From the NCBI RefSeq assembly GCF_009712035.1, contig NZ_VILB01000013.1, forward strand, positions 664,426-728,425: 64,000 nt of DNA, read 5' to 3'. This stretch comes from Anabaena sp. UHCC 0187 (GTDB taxonomy: Bacteria > Cyanobacteriota > Cyanobacteriia > Cyanobacteriales > Nostocaceae). Every line of letters starts with the position of its first letter. Positions within the stretch are counted from its first letter, which is position 1. Of the stretch, positions 10,660 through 19,772 are shown one piece after another. The notes beneath the pieces were generated by a model. That model made no database searches. It saw only the letters and a program-made list of their open reading frames with translations, and was not told the DNA's origin. Both the position numbers and the translations under genes were made by a program.

Positions 10660-11364
10660 TTATTTGGGACTCCCATTACCAACATAACTTTTCACAACTC
10701 TACCAGCACCGCGTAATTGTTGATAATAAGTCTGACTAACTCTGTCTCCCTGTTCCGAAAGTTGGTCAATGCCAATACCGTTGCGTCCTTGTTCTTTTCC
10801 TGAACTGTGGATATAGCAATTATCACCTAAATATAAACCTACGTGGGTGGCTTTTTGAGGAGTGCCAAAAAAGATTAAATCTCCTGGTTGTAATTCTGTA
10901 ATCTCAATTGATTGGGTAAAAGCTTCTTGTTGATAAGCATCTCTTGGTAGCCACACACCTACAGATTTAAATGCTGCTTGCATTAAACCGGAACAATCAT
11001 AATTTGGTGCAACTGTGCCACCCCAAAGGTAATAATTATCTTGTTGTTTTGCTGCTTGAGTAAAAGCGATAATTGCGGGTATGTGTTGTTGAATTTCTGC
11101 TGTTGAGATGAATTGAGGTTGATATATTGTTTCTGTGGGTTGGAGAAACTGCAAATCTTGAAGTGATAACCATCCTGGATAGTCATCTTCACATAAACAA
11201 ACTTCTATTGCTTTATTTTGATGATTTGATGTGATTTTTAAATGTCGTCCGGTTGCGGCTTGGGTGGATAAACGGACACATTCAGGGGAATCATAGATAT
11301 TTAGGTTAGTTAAACATTGATATTCTGTTGTTGGGGAATGGGGAATTAGTAAGTTTATTGACAT
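10660..11364 (-). CDS. NlpC/P60 gamma-D-glutamyl-diamino-acid endopeptidase with SH3 domain
   Basis: 234 aa: an N-terminal bacterial SH3-like domain (about 10-85) and a C-terminal NlpC/P60 cysteine peptidase (about 100-225) that cuts gamma-D-Glu to diaminopimelate bonds in cell-wall peptides. The catalytic triad is C124 (NYDCSGLM), H174 (THVGLYLG) and H186 (YIHSSG), nearly the numbering I recall for the crystallised Anabaena variabilis AvPCP (126/176/188). That agreement supports the ATG at 11364. The frame is open to 11451, but the extra codons come from an inverted-repeat element. There is no signal peptide, so it may act on recycled wall peptides in the cytoplasm. Confidence 0.9.
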   Translation of the reverse strand: MSINLLIPHSPTTEYQCLTNLNIYDSPECVRLSTQAATGRHLKITSNHQNKAIEVCLCEDDYPGWLSLQDLQFLQPTETIYQPQFISTAEIQQHIPAIIAFTQAAKQQDNYYLWGGTVAPNYDCSGLMQAAFKSVGVWLPRDAYQQEAFTQSIEITELQPGDLIFFGTPQKATHVGLYLGDNCYIHSSGKEQGRNGIGIDQLSEQGDRVSQTYYQQLRGAGRVVKSYVGNGSPK

Positions 11365-11371
11365 AAGTAAT

Positions 11372-11585
11372 ATTGTCTGATAGCGAAGCGTGGCGTTAGC
11401 CATATCAGGATGTCTAGGATTTGAGGATGTACAGGATGGTAATTTTATCATTTTTTTAGGTGAATGTTTAGATTAATTTTCCTATTCTTTAAAAATCCCT
11501 ACTTCCCATCAAAAATCACATCCTGAAAATCCTTAAATCCGGGACATCCTGATATGGCTAACGCCACGCTGCGCTATCAGACAAT
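11372..11585. mobile_element. MITE-like element with about 70-bp inverted ends
   Basis: The left end reads ATTGTCTGATAGCG and continues with GGCGTTAGCCATATCAGGAT. The right end is its reverse complement up to 11585, with only scattered mismatches over roughly 70 bases per arm. The core is short and AT-rich and holds no transposase frame. This fits a non-autonomous miniature inverted-repeat element. No clear target duplication is visible. It ends 7 bases upstream of the peptidase ATG at 11364 and so must carry or interrupt that gene's promoter. Confidence 0.75.
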
Positions 11586-11765
11586 TTCCTATCATTGAAA
11601 AAATTTTGTGAGGATTGCAAGCTTGATAAAATCTTTTTAAATCAATTGTCATAATCAATTACCCAGAACTAGCCTAATCATCATCATTGCCTCAGTAATT
11701 ATACAGGTAATGATAGGATTAAGCCAGAACCTAGACTCCTAATAGCATAAGGAAATTATTTACAA

Positions 11766-12704
11766 ATGGTTTTTTTTAATCAAGATCAACAACTAGAAAA
11801 TATCGGTAATCAAATTTTAGAGGCAACTTGGGCAGAATTTCCGACTTTAGCAGCAAATCAAATTGCTTTAACTTGGGTTGTTTATGATCCTCCTGCACCA
11901 GTCAATACAGGTGGTGCGTTGACTCCCAATGCTTTTTGGGAACACCCAGTGCGGGGTTTTAGCTATCGAGGAGGAGAACGGATTTATCCTGCGAGTGTGG
12001 TGAAATTGTTTTATTTGGTGGTGGTGCAGGAATGGCTAGAAAAAGGCATGAGTCACAATTCGGGAGAATTAAACCGGGCTTTGACTGATATGATTGTTGA
12101 CTCTAGTAATGATGCTACCAGTTTAATTGTTGATATCATCAGTGGGACTACTTCTGGTCCACAATTATCCCCTGGGCCTTTTGAAACCTGGAAATATCAA
12201 CGTAATATTATTAATCGCTATTACCAGTCCTTGGGTTGGGAGGAAATAAACGCGATTAATGTCTGTCAAAAAACCTGGGGTGATGGTCCCTATGGACGGG
12301 AAAAGGCGTTTTATGGGGAGATGTTTGAAAATCGGAATATGTTAACCACCGATGCCACTGCGAGATTGTTACATAGTATCGTGGGTGGGGTGGCGGTGTC
12401 TAGCGGGCGATCGCAAGTTATGATGAATTTACTCAAACGTAACATTAACCCAGAAGAGTTACCCGAAGATGGGGAAGAAGACCAGGTTACAGGCTTCTTA
12501 GGCAGTGGATTGCCGGAAAATAGTCAAATCTGGTCAAAAGCAGGTTGGACAAGCACAGTCCGTCATGATGCCGCTTATATTGAATTACCAGATCAACGTC
12601 CTTATCTGTTAGTGATATTCACAGAAGGGAAAGCCCAAGCTAAGAGTCGGGAAATTTTACCTTTTGTTTCTGGGAAAATTGCGGAAGCGATCGCTAGGCT
12701 ATAA
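11766..12704 (+). CDS. Class A beta-lactamase-like serine hydrolase
   Basis: 312 aa, a penicillin-binding-protein/beta-lactamase fold of the beta-lactamase2 family. The three active-site motifs are in order: S77-x-x-K80 (YPASVVKLF), S113-S114-N115 in place of SDN, and K258-A259-G260 in place of KTG. There is no signal peptide or lipobox, which argues against a classical periplasmic beta-lactamase; a cytoplasmic amidase/esterase or peptidase role is possible. Cyanobacterial members of this group are generally uncharacterised. Upstream DNA holds a MITE-like element and no clear promoter. The gene stands alone. Confidence 0.85.
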   Translation: MVFFNQDQQLENIGNQILEATWAEFPTLAANQIALTWVVYDPPAPVNTGGALTPNAFWEHPVRGFSYRGGERIYPASVVKLFYLVVVQEWLEKGMSHNSGELNRALTDMIVDSSNDATSLIVDIISGTTSGPQLSPGPFETWKYQRNIINRYYQSLGWEEINAINVCQKTWGDGPYGREKAFYGEMFENRNMLTTDATARLLHSIVGGVAVSSGRSQVMMNLLKRNINPEELPEDGEEDQVTGFLGSGLPENSQIWSKAGWTSTVRHDAAYIELPDQRPYLLVIFTEGKAQAKSREILPFVSGKIAEAIARL

Positions 12705-13269
12705 ATATGATATAGGTGGTGCGTTAACAGAGTTTAACGCATCCTGGGCAGCTTCTGACAATCAGCGAGATACCTCATGGGATACCTGTATCAATTTAAA
12801 TAAGTAATTTAGTATTTATACTGTATCCTTTTTAGCTTGAGTTCAGCATAATGACTTAAGTGAATGCGAGGTAGCAATAACTTAATGCTTGCGTATTTAT
12901 ACTACATAAACGCCATTTAAGAACTTGTTTAGGAACAGGATTCTTGCTGATCTATCGGACAACTGTAATCTTATTAACTGCATAAAGTTTTATGTTACTC
13001 CATCAAATTTTTAAAATCTGGGGTTATATCTTTGTGATATTTAAAAGCCAAGAAAGGTTAATATTTGACAAATCAAATAGTACAAAATACTACTTTTTTA
13101 TTATTAAAAATTACTATGTAAAAAATATAAATTATCCTTAAATTATCTTATTTTCTCCTGCCTATTTTATATGAAATAGGATAACTTACACCCACAAAAC
13201 CAAACATAGTTTGATATCAAGGTGCAGATAGAAACGAATGTTTAAATTATGCTATTAAGGAGATTAATC
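12705..13269. other. 565-bp non-coding gap
   Basis: No credible ORF. TGCGTTAAC and TTTAACGCA near 12720-12743 form a short hairpin just after the hydrolase gene. CCTATTT-N6-AAATAGG at 13158-13177 forms another. The sequence GTATTTATACT recurs near 12813 and 12893. The last part is AT-rich and ends in the ribosome site AAGGAG of the next gene. It probably contains that gene's promoter, but I cannot fix its position. Confidence 0.4.
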
Positions 13270-14142
13270 ATGTCTACAACTGGGAATTTTGCCGATTTTT
13301 CCCTGCCAGAACTGCTGCAATTTTTAGATCAAGGGAAGAAAACAGGACTACTTTATATTGAATTTGTACATGAAACACTAGAAAAGAGTAGCCAAAAATC
13401 CTACTATATTTGGCTACATCAAGGTTGTGTAATTGCAGCATCAGAACGTTCAGATCAACAAGGTTTGATGTTAATGATTGCTAAACGCGGTTGGATAAAT
13501 CACAGTGATATGTCTAAAGTGACTCAAACTTCCCCCTGTTTCATTGACTCCCCTATGGGGTTATGTTTGAAATCTCAGGGACTGTTACAAACAGAACAAC
13601 TGAAATTGCTATTTAATAGCCAAGTATTGCGGCCAATATCGGCTTTATTGCAAGTGACGGATGGTTTTTTTAAATTTGAGCCGATCCCATTTTTGCCATT
13701 GGGAGAAATGACAGGTTTGAGTATGTCTGGAATTGAAGTAATATTGATTTGCTTGCGAGCGCTCAAAAACTGGAAAGCTTTTGAACATCAACTTCCAGAT
13801 CCGACCTCAGGATTATCTACTTTAATGGATAAACATCAACAGAAGTTACTTAATCCCCAAGAATTGCAAGTATGGAAATTTGCTAACTCACAAGTTTGTT
13901 TACAGGACATTGCCACTAAACTGAGAATAAGCATAAAAACTGTCCAACAAATTGCCTTTTGCTTAATTGTCATCGGTTTAGTAGAAGAAAATTTTCTGGT
14001 TACTGCTTCTATCCAATCCGATAACTCCCAATTTACTCCTGTACCCAATTTCATCAAAGCATTACCTGATCTAGCTCTTGAGCCAGCTATTAGTCAATCG
14101 TTCCTCAAAAATTTAGTCAGTTTTCTGCGGGTGAAAGTGTGA
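13270..14142 (+). CDS. DUF4388 (PatA N-terminal-like) protein
   Basis: 290 aa, soluble. The N-terminal about 110 residues (GNFADFSLPELLQFLDQGKKTGLL ...) match the DUF4388 domain found at the start of PatA-type response regulators and many cyanobacterial signalling proteins. The rest looks like a winged-helix-like region (LQDIATKLRISIKTVQQIAF) but lacks a receiver domain. The start is set by AAGGAG at 13257-13262, seven bases before ATG 13270; the upstream ATG at 13249 has no such site. Function is unknown; a partner in motility or cell-pattern signalling is a guess from the family. Confidence 0.75.
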   Translation: MSTTGNFADFSLPELLQFLDQGKKTGLLYIEFVHETLEKSSQKSYYIWLHQGCVIAASERSDQQGLMLMIAKRGWINHSDMSKVTQTSPCFIDSPMGLCLKSQGLLQTEQLKLLFNSQVLRPISALLQVTDGFFKFEPIPFLPLGEMTGLSMSGIEVILICLRALKNWKAFEHQLPDPTSGLSTLMDKHQQKLLNPQELQVWKFANSQVCLQDIATKLRISIKTVQQIAFCLIVIGLVEENFLVTASIQSDNSQFTPVPNFIKALPDLALEPAISQSFLKNLVSFLRVKV

Positions 14143-14155
14143 TCATGATTCCGAT

Positions 14156-14500
14156 TTACCCTGGTAAATCTAAAGCAATTAATAATGCTTGCTCCAAATG
14201 TGCCATCACAACCTCAGAAAGTATCCCTCTTAAACGCAAAAAGCGGGTTTTAGATAACACCCGCACCTGATCTGCCATTGCAATCGAGTCTTTCTTCAGT
14301 CCGCCATCTGGTGATAAAATTAAAACTTGAGTAGGGTAAACTCGCTTGCCGTCTTGATAGGTGGTACAGGGTACTGCTAAAACCACTGGGCTGGACAGAT
14401 TAATCACATCACGACTAACAATTATCACTGGGCGAGTTCCTCCCTGCTCCGAGCCTTCAGTCATTTCTAGACGCGCATCATAAACCTCACCCCTTCTCAT
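14156..14500 (-). CDS. MazF/PemK-family mRNA interferase toxin
   Basis: 114 aa from ATG 14500. RRGEVYDARL at the start, GGTRPVIIVSRD and VRVLSKTRF are typical of the PemK/MazF fold, ribonucleases that cut mRNA in the cytoplasm. The longer frame beginning at GTG 14533 would overlap the antitoxin gene by 37 bases. The ATG at 14500 overlaps the antitoxin stop by four bases (ATGA), the classic translational coupling of toxin-antitoxin operons. The conserved R in the RP(V/I)(I/V)VS block is present, so the toxin looks intact. Confidence 0.88.
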   Translation of the reverse strand: MRRGEVYDARLEMTEGSEQGGTRPVIIVSRDVINLSSPVVLAVPCTTYQDGKRVYPTQVLILSPDGGLKKDSIAMADQVRVLSKTRFLRLRGILSEVVMAHLEQALLIALDLPG

Positions 14501-14772
14501 CTTGGCGATTCCCCTAACTGCAACGCCTCCCACTGCGCCGTCGCAAATTCCAACTCCAGTTTTAAGACCTCTGCTTGATAATCTGGATCATTAGCCATTT
14601 CTGCCAATGCGGCATCAATTTCGGATCGCTTTTGTGAGGCTAGTTCTCTTCGTAAAGCCTGAGCGACAAAATCATTGCGATTTTTAGCCTTTCCTTCCAT
14701 AACCGCTTTATCTGTAGCTTCTAGCAGTTCTCTGGGAATGGTTAACGTCGTGCGAACGGTTTCTGTTTTCAT
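14497..14772 (-). CDS. Ribbon-helix-helix antitoxin, partner of the MazF-like toxin
   Basis: 91 aa. The first about 45 residues (RTTLTIPRELLEATDKAV ... NRNDFVAQALRREL) form a CopG/Arc-type ribbon-helix-helix DNA-binding domain. The acidic C-terminal half (DPDYQAEVLKLELEF) would wrap the toxin. It is the first gene of a two-gene operon and overlaps the toxin start by ATGA. Antitoxins of this type normally repress their own promoter, which would lie just above 14772; no operator was resolved. The pair is likely a mobile or stabilising module lodged next to ispG. Confidence 0.85.
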   Translation of the reverse strand: MKTETVRTTLTIPRELLEATDKAVMEGKAKNRNDFVAQALRRELASQKRSEIDAALAEMANDPDYQAEVLKLELEFATAQWEALQLGESPR

Positions 14773-15022
14773 AAAGCGTTCATTATTTGATGACTGAAGT
14801 GATGTCTTATATCATATCGTTTTACGCATCAATTAGTAAATGCAAATTGGCCGTTAAAATTTAAAACTTATTCAGTTGTTCGTCGTCAGTTGTAAAACTC
14901 TGGACTCTTTCTGATCTACTTTTCCAATTTATCACCTAAAATACCCTCAATTGTGGCAATCTGAGAAGTATAAGCCCTGGCAATCTGATATTTTAGCTAC
15001 AGAAAATCTACCTATTTAGATT

Positions 15023-16273
15023 ATGCAAACTCTGCCGACTCTGGAAATTACCAACATTGCATCTAGTCAACCTGCCTTTGATACCACCATCAAACGCCGC
15101 AAAACCCGCGCTGTACAAGTAGGAGATGTCACCATTGGAGGGGGATACCCAGTGGTGGTACAGTCAATGATTAATGAAGATACCCTAGATATTGATGGTT
15201 CTGTGGCGGGTATTCGTCGTCTCCATGAAATAGGCTGTGAAATTGTCCGCGTCACAGTTCCCAGCCTGGGACACGCTAAAGCATTGGCGGAAATTAAACA
15301 AAAATTAATCAAAACCTACCGTGATGTGCCAATTGTGGCCGATGTCCATCACAATGGCATGAAAATCGCCTTGGAAGTCGCCAAACATATCGAAAAAGTG
15401 CGAATTAATCCAGGATTATATGTATTTGAAAAACCGAATACCAGCCGCACCGAATATACAAAAACTGAATTTGACGAAATTGGCGAGAAAATCCGCGAAA
15501 CCCTAGCACCTTTGGTAATTTCCTTGCGTGATCAAGGTAAAGCCATGCGAATCGGCGTAAATCATGGTTCTTTAGCCGAAAGAATGCTATTTACATACGG
15601 TGACACCCCCGAAGGGATGGTGGAATCTGCCGTAGAATTCATTCGTATTTGTGAATCTTTGGATTTTCACAATGTGGTAATTTCCATGAAAGCCTCACGA
15701 GTTCCTGTCATGGTGGCTGCATATCGGCTCATGGCTAAACGCATGGATGATTTGGGTATGGACTATCCTCTACATCTGGGCGTAACAGAAGCTGGTGACG
15801 GTGAATATGGCAGAATCAAATCTACTGCTGGTATTGCTACTCTACTAGCTGACGGCATTGGCGATACAATCCGTGTGTCTTTGACAGAAGCTCCAGAAAA
15901 GGAAATTCCTGTTTGTTACAGCATTCTCCAAGCTTTAGGTTTGCGGAAAACCATGGTTGAGTATGTCGCTTGTCCTTCTTGCGGACGGACTTTATTCAAT
16001 CTCGAAGAAGTGCTGCACGTAGTTAGAGAGGCTACCAAGCATTTAACAGGTTTAGATATCGCTGTCATGGGTTGTATTGTTAACGGGCCCGGAGAAATGG
16101 CTGATGCTGACTATGGCTATGTTGGTAAAACTCCCGGTTACATTTCTTTATATCGTGGTCGGGAAGAAATTAAAAAAGTCCCCGAAACCCAAGGTGTAGA
16201 AGAATTAATTAACCTCATTAAAGCCGACGGACGTTGGGTAGAACCTGAAATAGGAACTGAAGACAGGAAATAG
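15023..16273 (+). CDS. ispG: 4-Hydroxy-3-methylbut-2-enyl diphosphate synthase (IspG/GcpE)
   Basis: 416 aa. Converts methylerythritol cyclodiphosphate to HMBPP, the penultimate step of the MEP isoprenoid pathway; cyanobacteria drive it with ferredoxin. The N-terminal TIM-barrel begins with [14 protein letters not shown]. The C-terminal iron-sulfur domain shows the [4Fe-4S] ligands C317 and C320 (ACPSCGR), C351 (GCIVNGPGE) and the glutamate E358. Length and motifs are normal for the family. The start ATG at 15023 follows an untranslated stretch with no strong ribosome site. The gene precedes a C-terminal protease on the same strand, separated by a heptamer array. Confidence 0.97.
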   Translation: MQTLPTLEITNIASSQPAFDTTIKRRKTRAVQVGDVTIGGGYPVVVQSMINEDTLDIDGSVAGIRRLHEIGCEIVRVTVPSLGHAKALAEIKQKLIKTYRDVPIVADVHHNGMKIALEVAKHIEKVRINPGLYVFEKPNTSRTEYTKTEFDEIGEKIRETLAPLVISLRDQGKAMRIGVNHGSLAERMLFTYGDTPEGMVESAVEFIRICESLDFHNVVISMKASRVPVMVAAYRLMAKRMDDLGMDYPLHLGVTEAGDGEYGRIKSTAGIATLLADGIGDTIRVSLTEAPEKEIPVCYSILQALGLRKTMVEYVACPSCGRTLFNLEEVLHVVREATKHLTGLDIAVMGCIVNGPGEMADADYGYVGKTPGYISLYRGREEIKKVPETQGVEELINLIKADGRWVEPEIGTEDRK

Positions 16274-16313
16274 GACTTACAGGGAAATGGGGAGGCTGTG
16301 GGAGAAATTCTTC

Positions 16314-16346
16314 CCAATTACCCATTACCCATTACCCATTACCAAT
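16314..16346. repeat. Short heptamer array (STRR)
   Basis: About four copies of the 7-base unit TTACCCA run from about 16314 to 16346, between ispG and the protease gene. This is the same repeat class as at 3546-3694. Confidence 0.8.
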
Positions 16347-16404
16347 CCCTGTGTTAGATTGAGCATACTTGATATATATTTTTTCCTTTGACACAGCCGT
16401 CATT

Positions 16405-17688
16405 ATGGTAATTACAAAAAGTAAACTGGTTTTGAGTGCTACGGTAGTAACGCTTTCGACAATCGCTGTTACTGGTCTGGGTATTCACTCAATTGGTAAA
16501 GCTTCATTTAAAGATAGTCACAAGGATTTAGTAGATGAAGTTTGGCAAGTTATTTACTACCGATATGTAGATGGCACTTTTAATCAGGTGGATTGGCAAG
16601 CTGTTCGCAAGGAATATTTAAGCAAGTCCTATACTGATGACAAAGCGGCTTATAAGTCCATTCGGGAAATGCTGAAAAAGCTAGAAGATCCTTACACCCG
16701 GTTTATGGACCCAGAGGAATTCAAGAATATGCAGGTTGATACCTCTGGTGAACTGACAGGTATTGGTATCACTATTAGTCAGGATGAGAAAACTAAACAA
16801 CTGGTTGTTATTGCTCCCATTGAAGATACACCAGCATTTAAAGCCGGGATTTTAGCTAAAGATATCATTCTCGAAATTGATGGCAAAAGCACCAAAGGGA
16901 TGGATACTAATGATGCAGTTGCCCTAATTCGCGGAGAAGCAGGCAGCAGAGTGAAGCTGACAATTCTGCGAAATGGTCAGAAAAAACAATTTAATATTCA
17001 ACGGGCGCGCATTGAAATTCATCCTGTCCGCTTTTCAGAAAAGAAAACTCCAGCGGGAAATCTTGGCTATATTCGTCTGAATCAATTCAGCGCCAATGCC
17101 AGTAAAGAAATGAAAAATGCTATTCAGAAATTAGAAGCTAAAAAGGTTTCTGGATATGTTTTAGATTTGCGGGGTAATCCTGGGGGGCTGTTATACGCGA
17201 GTATAGAAATTGCTCAAATGTGGATGAATAAAGGCACAATTGTTTTTACTATTGACCGTCAAGGTACACAAGATAAACAAGTTGCCAATGGCTCGGCTTT
17301 GACTGATAAACCTTTGATGATATTAGTAGATAAAGGTTCAGCTAGTGCTAGTGAAATTCTTTCTGGTGCATTACAAGATAATAAACGGGCAACTTTGGTA
17401 GGAAATCAAACTTTTGGTAAGGGTTTAGTCCAATCGGTACAACCTTTAAAATCTGGTTCTGGTTTGGCTGTAACCATTGCTAAATACCATACTCCTAGCG
17501 GAAAAGATATTAATAAACATGGTATTGATCCAGATGTGAAGGTAGAATTAACTGATGCCCAACGCCAAGAGTTATGGTTAGGTGGACGGGATAAATTAGC
17601 GACTCTTGAAGATCCTCAATTTGCCAAAGCTGTGGAATTATTAGGTAAAAAAGCTGCTCAAAATACCAATACAATCAAGAAAAATTAA
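16405..17688 (+). CDS. C-terminal processing peptidase, S41 family
   Basis: 427 aa from ATG 16405 (a TTG at 16369 is in frame but would add an unlikely leader). An N-terminal signal peptide/anchor (residues about 5-26) sends it to the periplasm or thylakoid lumen. A PDZ domain (about 100-185, GELTGIGI ... VALIRGEAGS) precedes the S41 protease domain. The catalytic serine is S314 in GSASASE, with D325 and K339 (TFGKGLVQ) at the spacing of Tsp/CtpA. Cyanobacterial CtpA trims the D1 protein of photosystem II, but paralogues exist, so which Ctp this is remains open. Confidence 0.92.
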   Translation: MVITKSKLVLSATVVTLSTIAVTGLGIHSIGKASFKDSHKDLVDEVWQVIYYRYVDGTFNQVDWQAVRKEYLSKSYTDDKAAYKSIREMLKKLEDPYTRFMDPEEFKNMQVDTSGELTGIGITISQDEKTKQLVVIAPIEDTPAFKAGILAKDIILEIDGKSTKGMDTNDAVALIRGEAGSRVKLTILRNGQKKQFNIQRARIEIHPVRFSEKKTPAGNLGYIRLNQFSANASKEMKNAIQKLEAKKVSGYVLDLRGNPGGLLYASIEIAQMWMNKGTIVFTIDRQGTQDKQVANGSALTDKPLMILVDKGSASASEILSGALQDNKRATLVGNQTFGKGLVQSVQPLKSGSGLAVTIAKYHTPSGKDINKHGIDPDVKVELTDAQRQELWLGGRDKLATLEDPQFAKAVELLGKKAAQNTNTIKKN

Positions 17689-17702
17689 ATGATTTTCGTT
17701 TA

Positions 17703-17847
17703 TCTCGTTCCCAGTCTCTGACTGGGAATGCCTTCGCAGAGGTTCTACCTCCCATCTTAAGAGTTATTTTTATACTAGTAGAAGGCAGAGCCTTCTAAAC
17801 TGCATTCCCAGGTAGAACCTGGGAACGAGGGAACGAGGGAACGAGAG
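17703..17847. repeat. Inverted-repeat element with CTCGTTCCCAG-type ends
   Basis: TCTCGTTCCCAG at the left is mirrored by CTGGGAACGAG at the right. Inside, CTGGGAATGC and GCATTCCCAG repeat the symmetry, and GTTCTACC/GGTAGAAC extends it. The right end carries a triplicated GAACGAGG heptamer. It fills the gap between two convergent genes. Such elements are dispersed in many cyanobacterial genomes, and no transposase is present. Confidence 0.75.
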
Positions 17848-17853
17848 ATTTGT

Positions 17854-18954
17854 TTAGCTATTACCAAGAAATTTAGCTTTCATTTCTTCTAATTCTTTAT
17901 CTATGGGATTATTGCTAGGAGATTGTGATTGAGAATTAAGGTTTTGAGGCTGAGGTTTACCACCTGTAAATTGAGTTTTCAGTTCTTGTAATTCCCTGTC
18001 TATTTGACTGGAAGTTTTGACTACAGCCGAAGGTTGAGAACTGGGTGGTGTTATTTGTGTGGGGGTTACAGATAATTGTGGAAAATTTAAATCTTTGATT
18101 ACTTCATCAACTGTTTGGTAACGATGACTAGGGATACTTTCGACCATTTTGTCAATCACCCGACTCAATTCTTGACTAATAGGAGTTTTCAGATATTGTC
18201 CCCATACCCAAGCTGCATTATGGGTATCGTAGGAGTCGAAAGGCGATCGCTCTGTTAACAGATTAATACAAGTTACCCCTAAACTATAGATATCACTGGC
18301 AAAAAGTGCCTTCCCGCGCATTTGTTCCGGGGCGACATACTCTGGACTACCTATACTTGTTCCCGTGCGGTTTAGGGCTGTTCCTGTGGCGGATTTGGCT
18401 GCTCCAAAATCAACAATTACTAATTTGTGATCGCTGTTGCGACGAATTATATTTTCTGGTTTAATATCTCGGTGGATAACTTGTTTACTATGACAAAATT
18501 GCAGCACTGTCAATAAATCATTTAGTAATTGTCGAATCTGCGGTTCATTGAAAGCTCCATTTTGTCCTAGTTCTTGGTGTAAATTTAGTCCATCAATAAA
18601 CTCCTGAACTAAATACTGTCTGTCATCTTGGTTACAATATGCCAAAAGTGCAGGAATTTGGGAATGTTGTCCCAATTCATCCAACTGTACAGCCTCTTGA
18701 TTAAATAACTCTACTGCCTTTTGTACCGTATTTGTCCCTTGAGCTTGGGGGTAAAATTGCTTAATTACACAGGGTGGCTTTGAGGGTTTATCCTCATCTA
18801 CAGCAAGAAAGGTTCTGCCAAAACCACCCTGTCCAATGGGCTTAATTGCCCGATAACGTTCTTTGAGAAATAATTTTGTCCCACAAGTTTGACAAAACTT
18901 AAGATCATTAGGGTTTTCTGGGTGGGAACAATGGGGATTAAGACAATAACTCAT
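17854..18954 (-). CDS. Ser/Thr protein kinase with N-terminal zinc ribbon
   Basis: 366 aa. Cysteines at 4, 9, 21 and 24 form a zinc ribbon identical in layout to the kinase at 6422. The kinase domain (about 33-290) has GQGGFGRTF, VIHRDIKPEN and DFGAAK, plus an APEQM substrate loop, so it should be active in the cytoplasm. The C-terminal tail is rich in Gln, Ser and Pro and holds two copies of a charged repeat, IDRELQELKTQF and IDKELEEMKAKF. The second copy is at the very end, possibly a docking motif. The partner protein is unknown. It is convergent with the protease gene. Confidence 0.9.
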   Translation of the reverse strand: MSYCLNPHCSHPENPNDLKFCQTCGTKLFLKERYRAIKPIGQGGFGRTFLAVDEDKPSKPPCVIKQFYPQAQGTNTVQKAVELFNQEAVQLDELGQHSQIPALLAYCNQDDRQYLVQEFIDGLNLHQELGQNGAFNEPQIRQLLNDLLTVLQFCHSKQVIHRDIKPENIIRRNSDHKLVIVDFGAAKSATGTALNRTGTSIGSPEYVAPEQMRGKALFASDIYSLGVTCINLLTERSPFDSYDTHNAAWVWGQYLKTPISQELSRVIDKMVESIPSHRYQTVDEVIKDLNFPQLSVTPTQITPPSSQPSAVVKTSSQIDRELQELKTQFTGGKPQPQNLNSQSQSPSNNPIDKELEEMKAKFLGNS

Positions 18955-19177
18955 AAATATTATTATTGACTAAGTTGGGCATGATGCCCATTTGGTTAAG
19001 TAAATATGAAGTTTGCAAGGGAATTTGATAAAGTTATTAACTATCGTGATTGCAGTTCAATCAAATGAATATAAATTTGTATTATCAAAAGTAACAATCT
19101 TATAAAACTTATCGTTTAAACAGTTACTTGAAAAATGTTTTTTAACACTTTAGTTGCACGTAGAGTTAGACAAACAA

Positions 19178-19384
19178 ATGGAAAATAGAATCGTATCTTT
19201 CATTTTCAATGGTCGCACTGTGGGTATAAACCTCAACCATGTTACCCATTATATCGTAAGGGAGGAACTTGTAGAGTTGTTTGTGATCGGACAAGAACTG
19301 CCTATAGCTGTTCCCTTATGTACGGCTCTTGTTGATCTACTTACAAATATGGCTATATGTCTCTACAGCGATATGGAGTATTAA
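19178..19384 (+). CDS. Small hypothetical protein
   Basis: 68 aa from ATG 19178; an in-frame TTG at 19154 would add eight residues. The product starts MENRIVSFIFNGRTVG and contains a hydrophobic middle (LPIAVPLCTALVDLL). No family is recognised. It sits 220 bases upstream-divergent from the kinase at 18954 and ends shortly before a hairpin at 19412. Coding status is plausible but unproven. Confidence 0.4.
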   Translation: MENRIVSFIFNGRTVGINLNHVTHYIVREELVELFVIGQELPIAVPLCTALVDLLTNMAICLYSDMEY

Positions 19385-19410
19385 TAATGTTCAATAATAT
19401 AAACATCTAA

Positions 19411-19435
19411 AAACCCGATCAAGGTTGACCGGGTT
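19411..19435 (-). terminator. Intrinsic terminator-like hairpin, minus strand
   Basis: On the minus strand AACCCGGTCAA pairs with TTGATCGGGTT with one mismatch, and the stem is followed by a run of Ts. It lies exactly at the end of the minus-strand ORF 19419-19637 and after the plus-strand small gene ending at 19384, so it suits a minus-strand transcript. Confidence 0.55.
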
Positions 19436-19637
19436 CTAGCGAATTTGCAGGTTTCAAATAATTAAACCAAGTAAGTGAATTTAAGTTACTAAGGGTTGAC
19501 TTTCCAAAACGCAAACACAGCATCTCTACGTCTTTCCGCTCTGGGATTTGGCTTCGCCATTCACAACTGGCTATTTGCCACTTCATTACCAATAATGCTG
19601 TAATTTGTTGGGCTGATGACAGGGGACACAATATCAC
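19419..19637 (-). CDS. Possible small protein (or small RNA) ending in a terminator
   Basis: About 72 codons starting at GTG 19637 (TTG shortly after is an alternative, better spaced from AAAGGG). The frame ends inside the terminator hairpin. The peptide (ILCPLSSAQQITALL ... LCLRFGKSTLSN) is not recognised. It could be a genuine short protein, the leftover of a longer gene, or a non-coding transcript with a chance frame. The terminator is the main argument that something is transcribed here. Confidence 0.3.
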   Translation of the reverse strand: MILCPLSSAQQITALLVMKWQIASCEWRSQIPERKDVEMLCLRFGKSTLSNLNSLTWFNYLKPANSLEPGQP

Positions 19638-19772
19638 TTGCCCTTTCTTTTAGTCGGTTTCTTATCGACTTAGTGTCCTATGGATTCAATATATCATTTG
19701 ATTTTGGAGATGGAATCTGTTCTTTACATTTATTAACAAATAGGTGAAAAGGAAGAGGTGAAAAGAAAGTGC

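Noticed and set aside
11365-11451. Extra N-terminal codons of the NlpC/P60 gene
   Set aside because: They derive from the inverted-repeat element; starting at 11364 restores the 234-aa length and triad numbering close to that recalled for the AvPCP homologue.
19178-19637. Toxin-antitoxin pair made of the two small ORFs
   Set aside because: The frames are convergent on opposite strands, not an operon, and neither has a recognised toxin or antitoxin motif.
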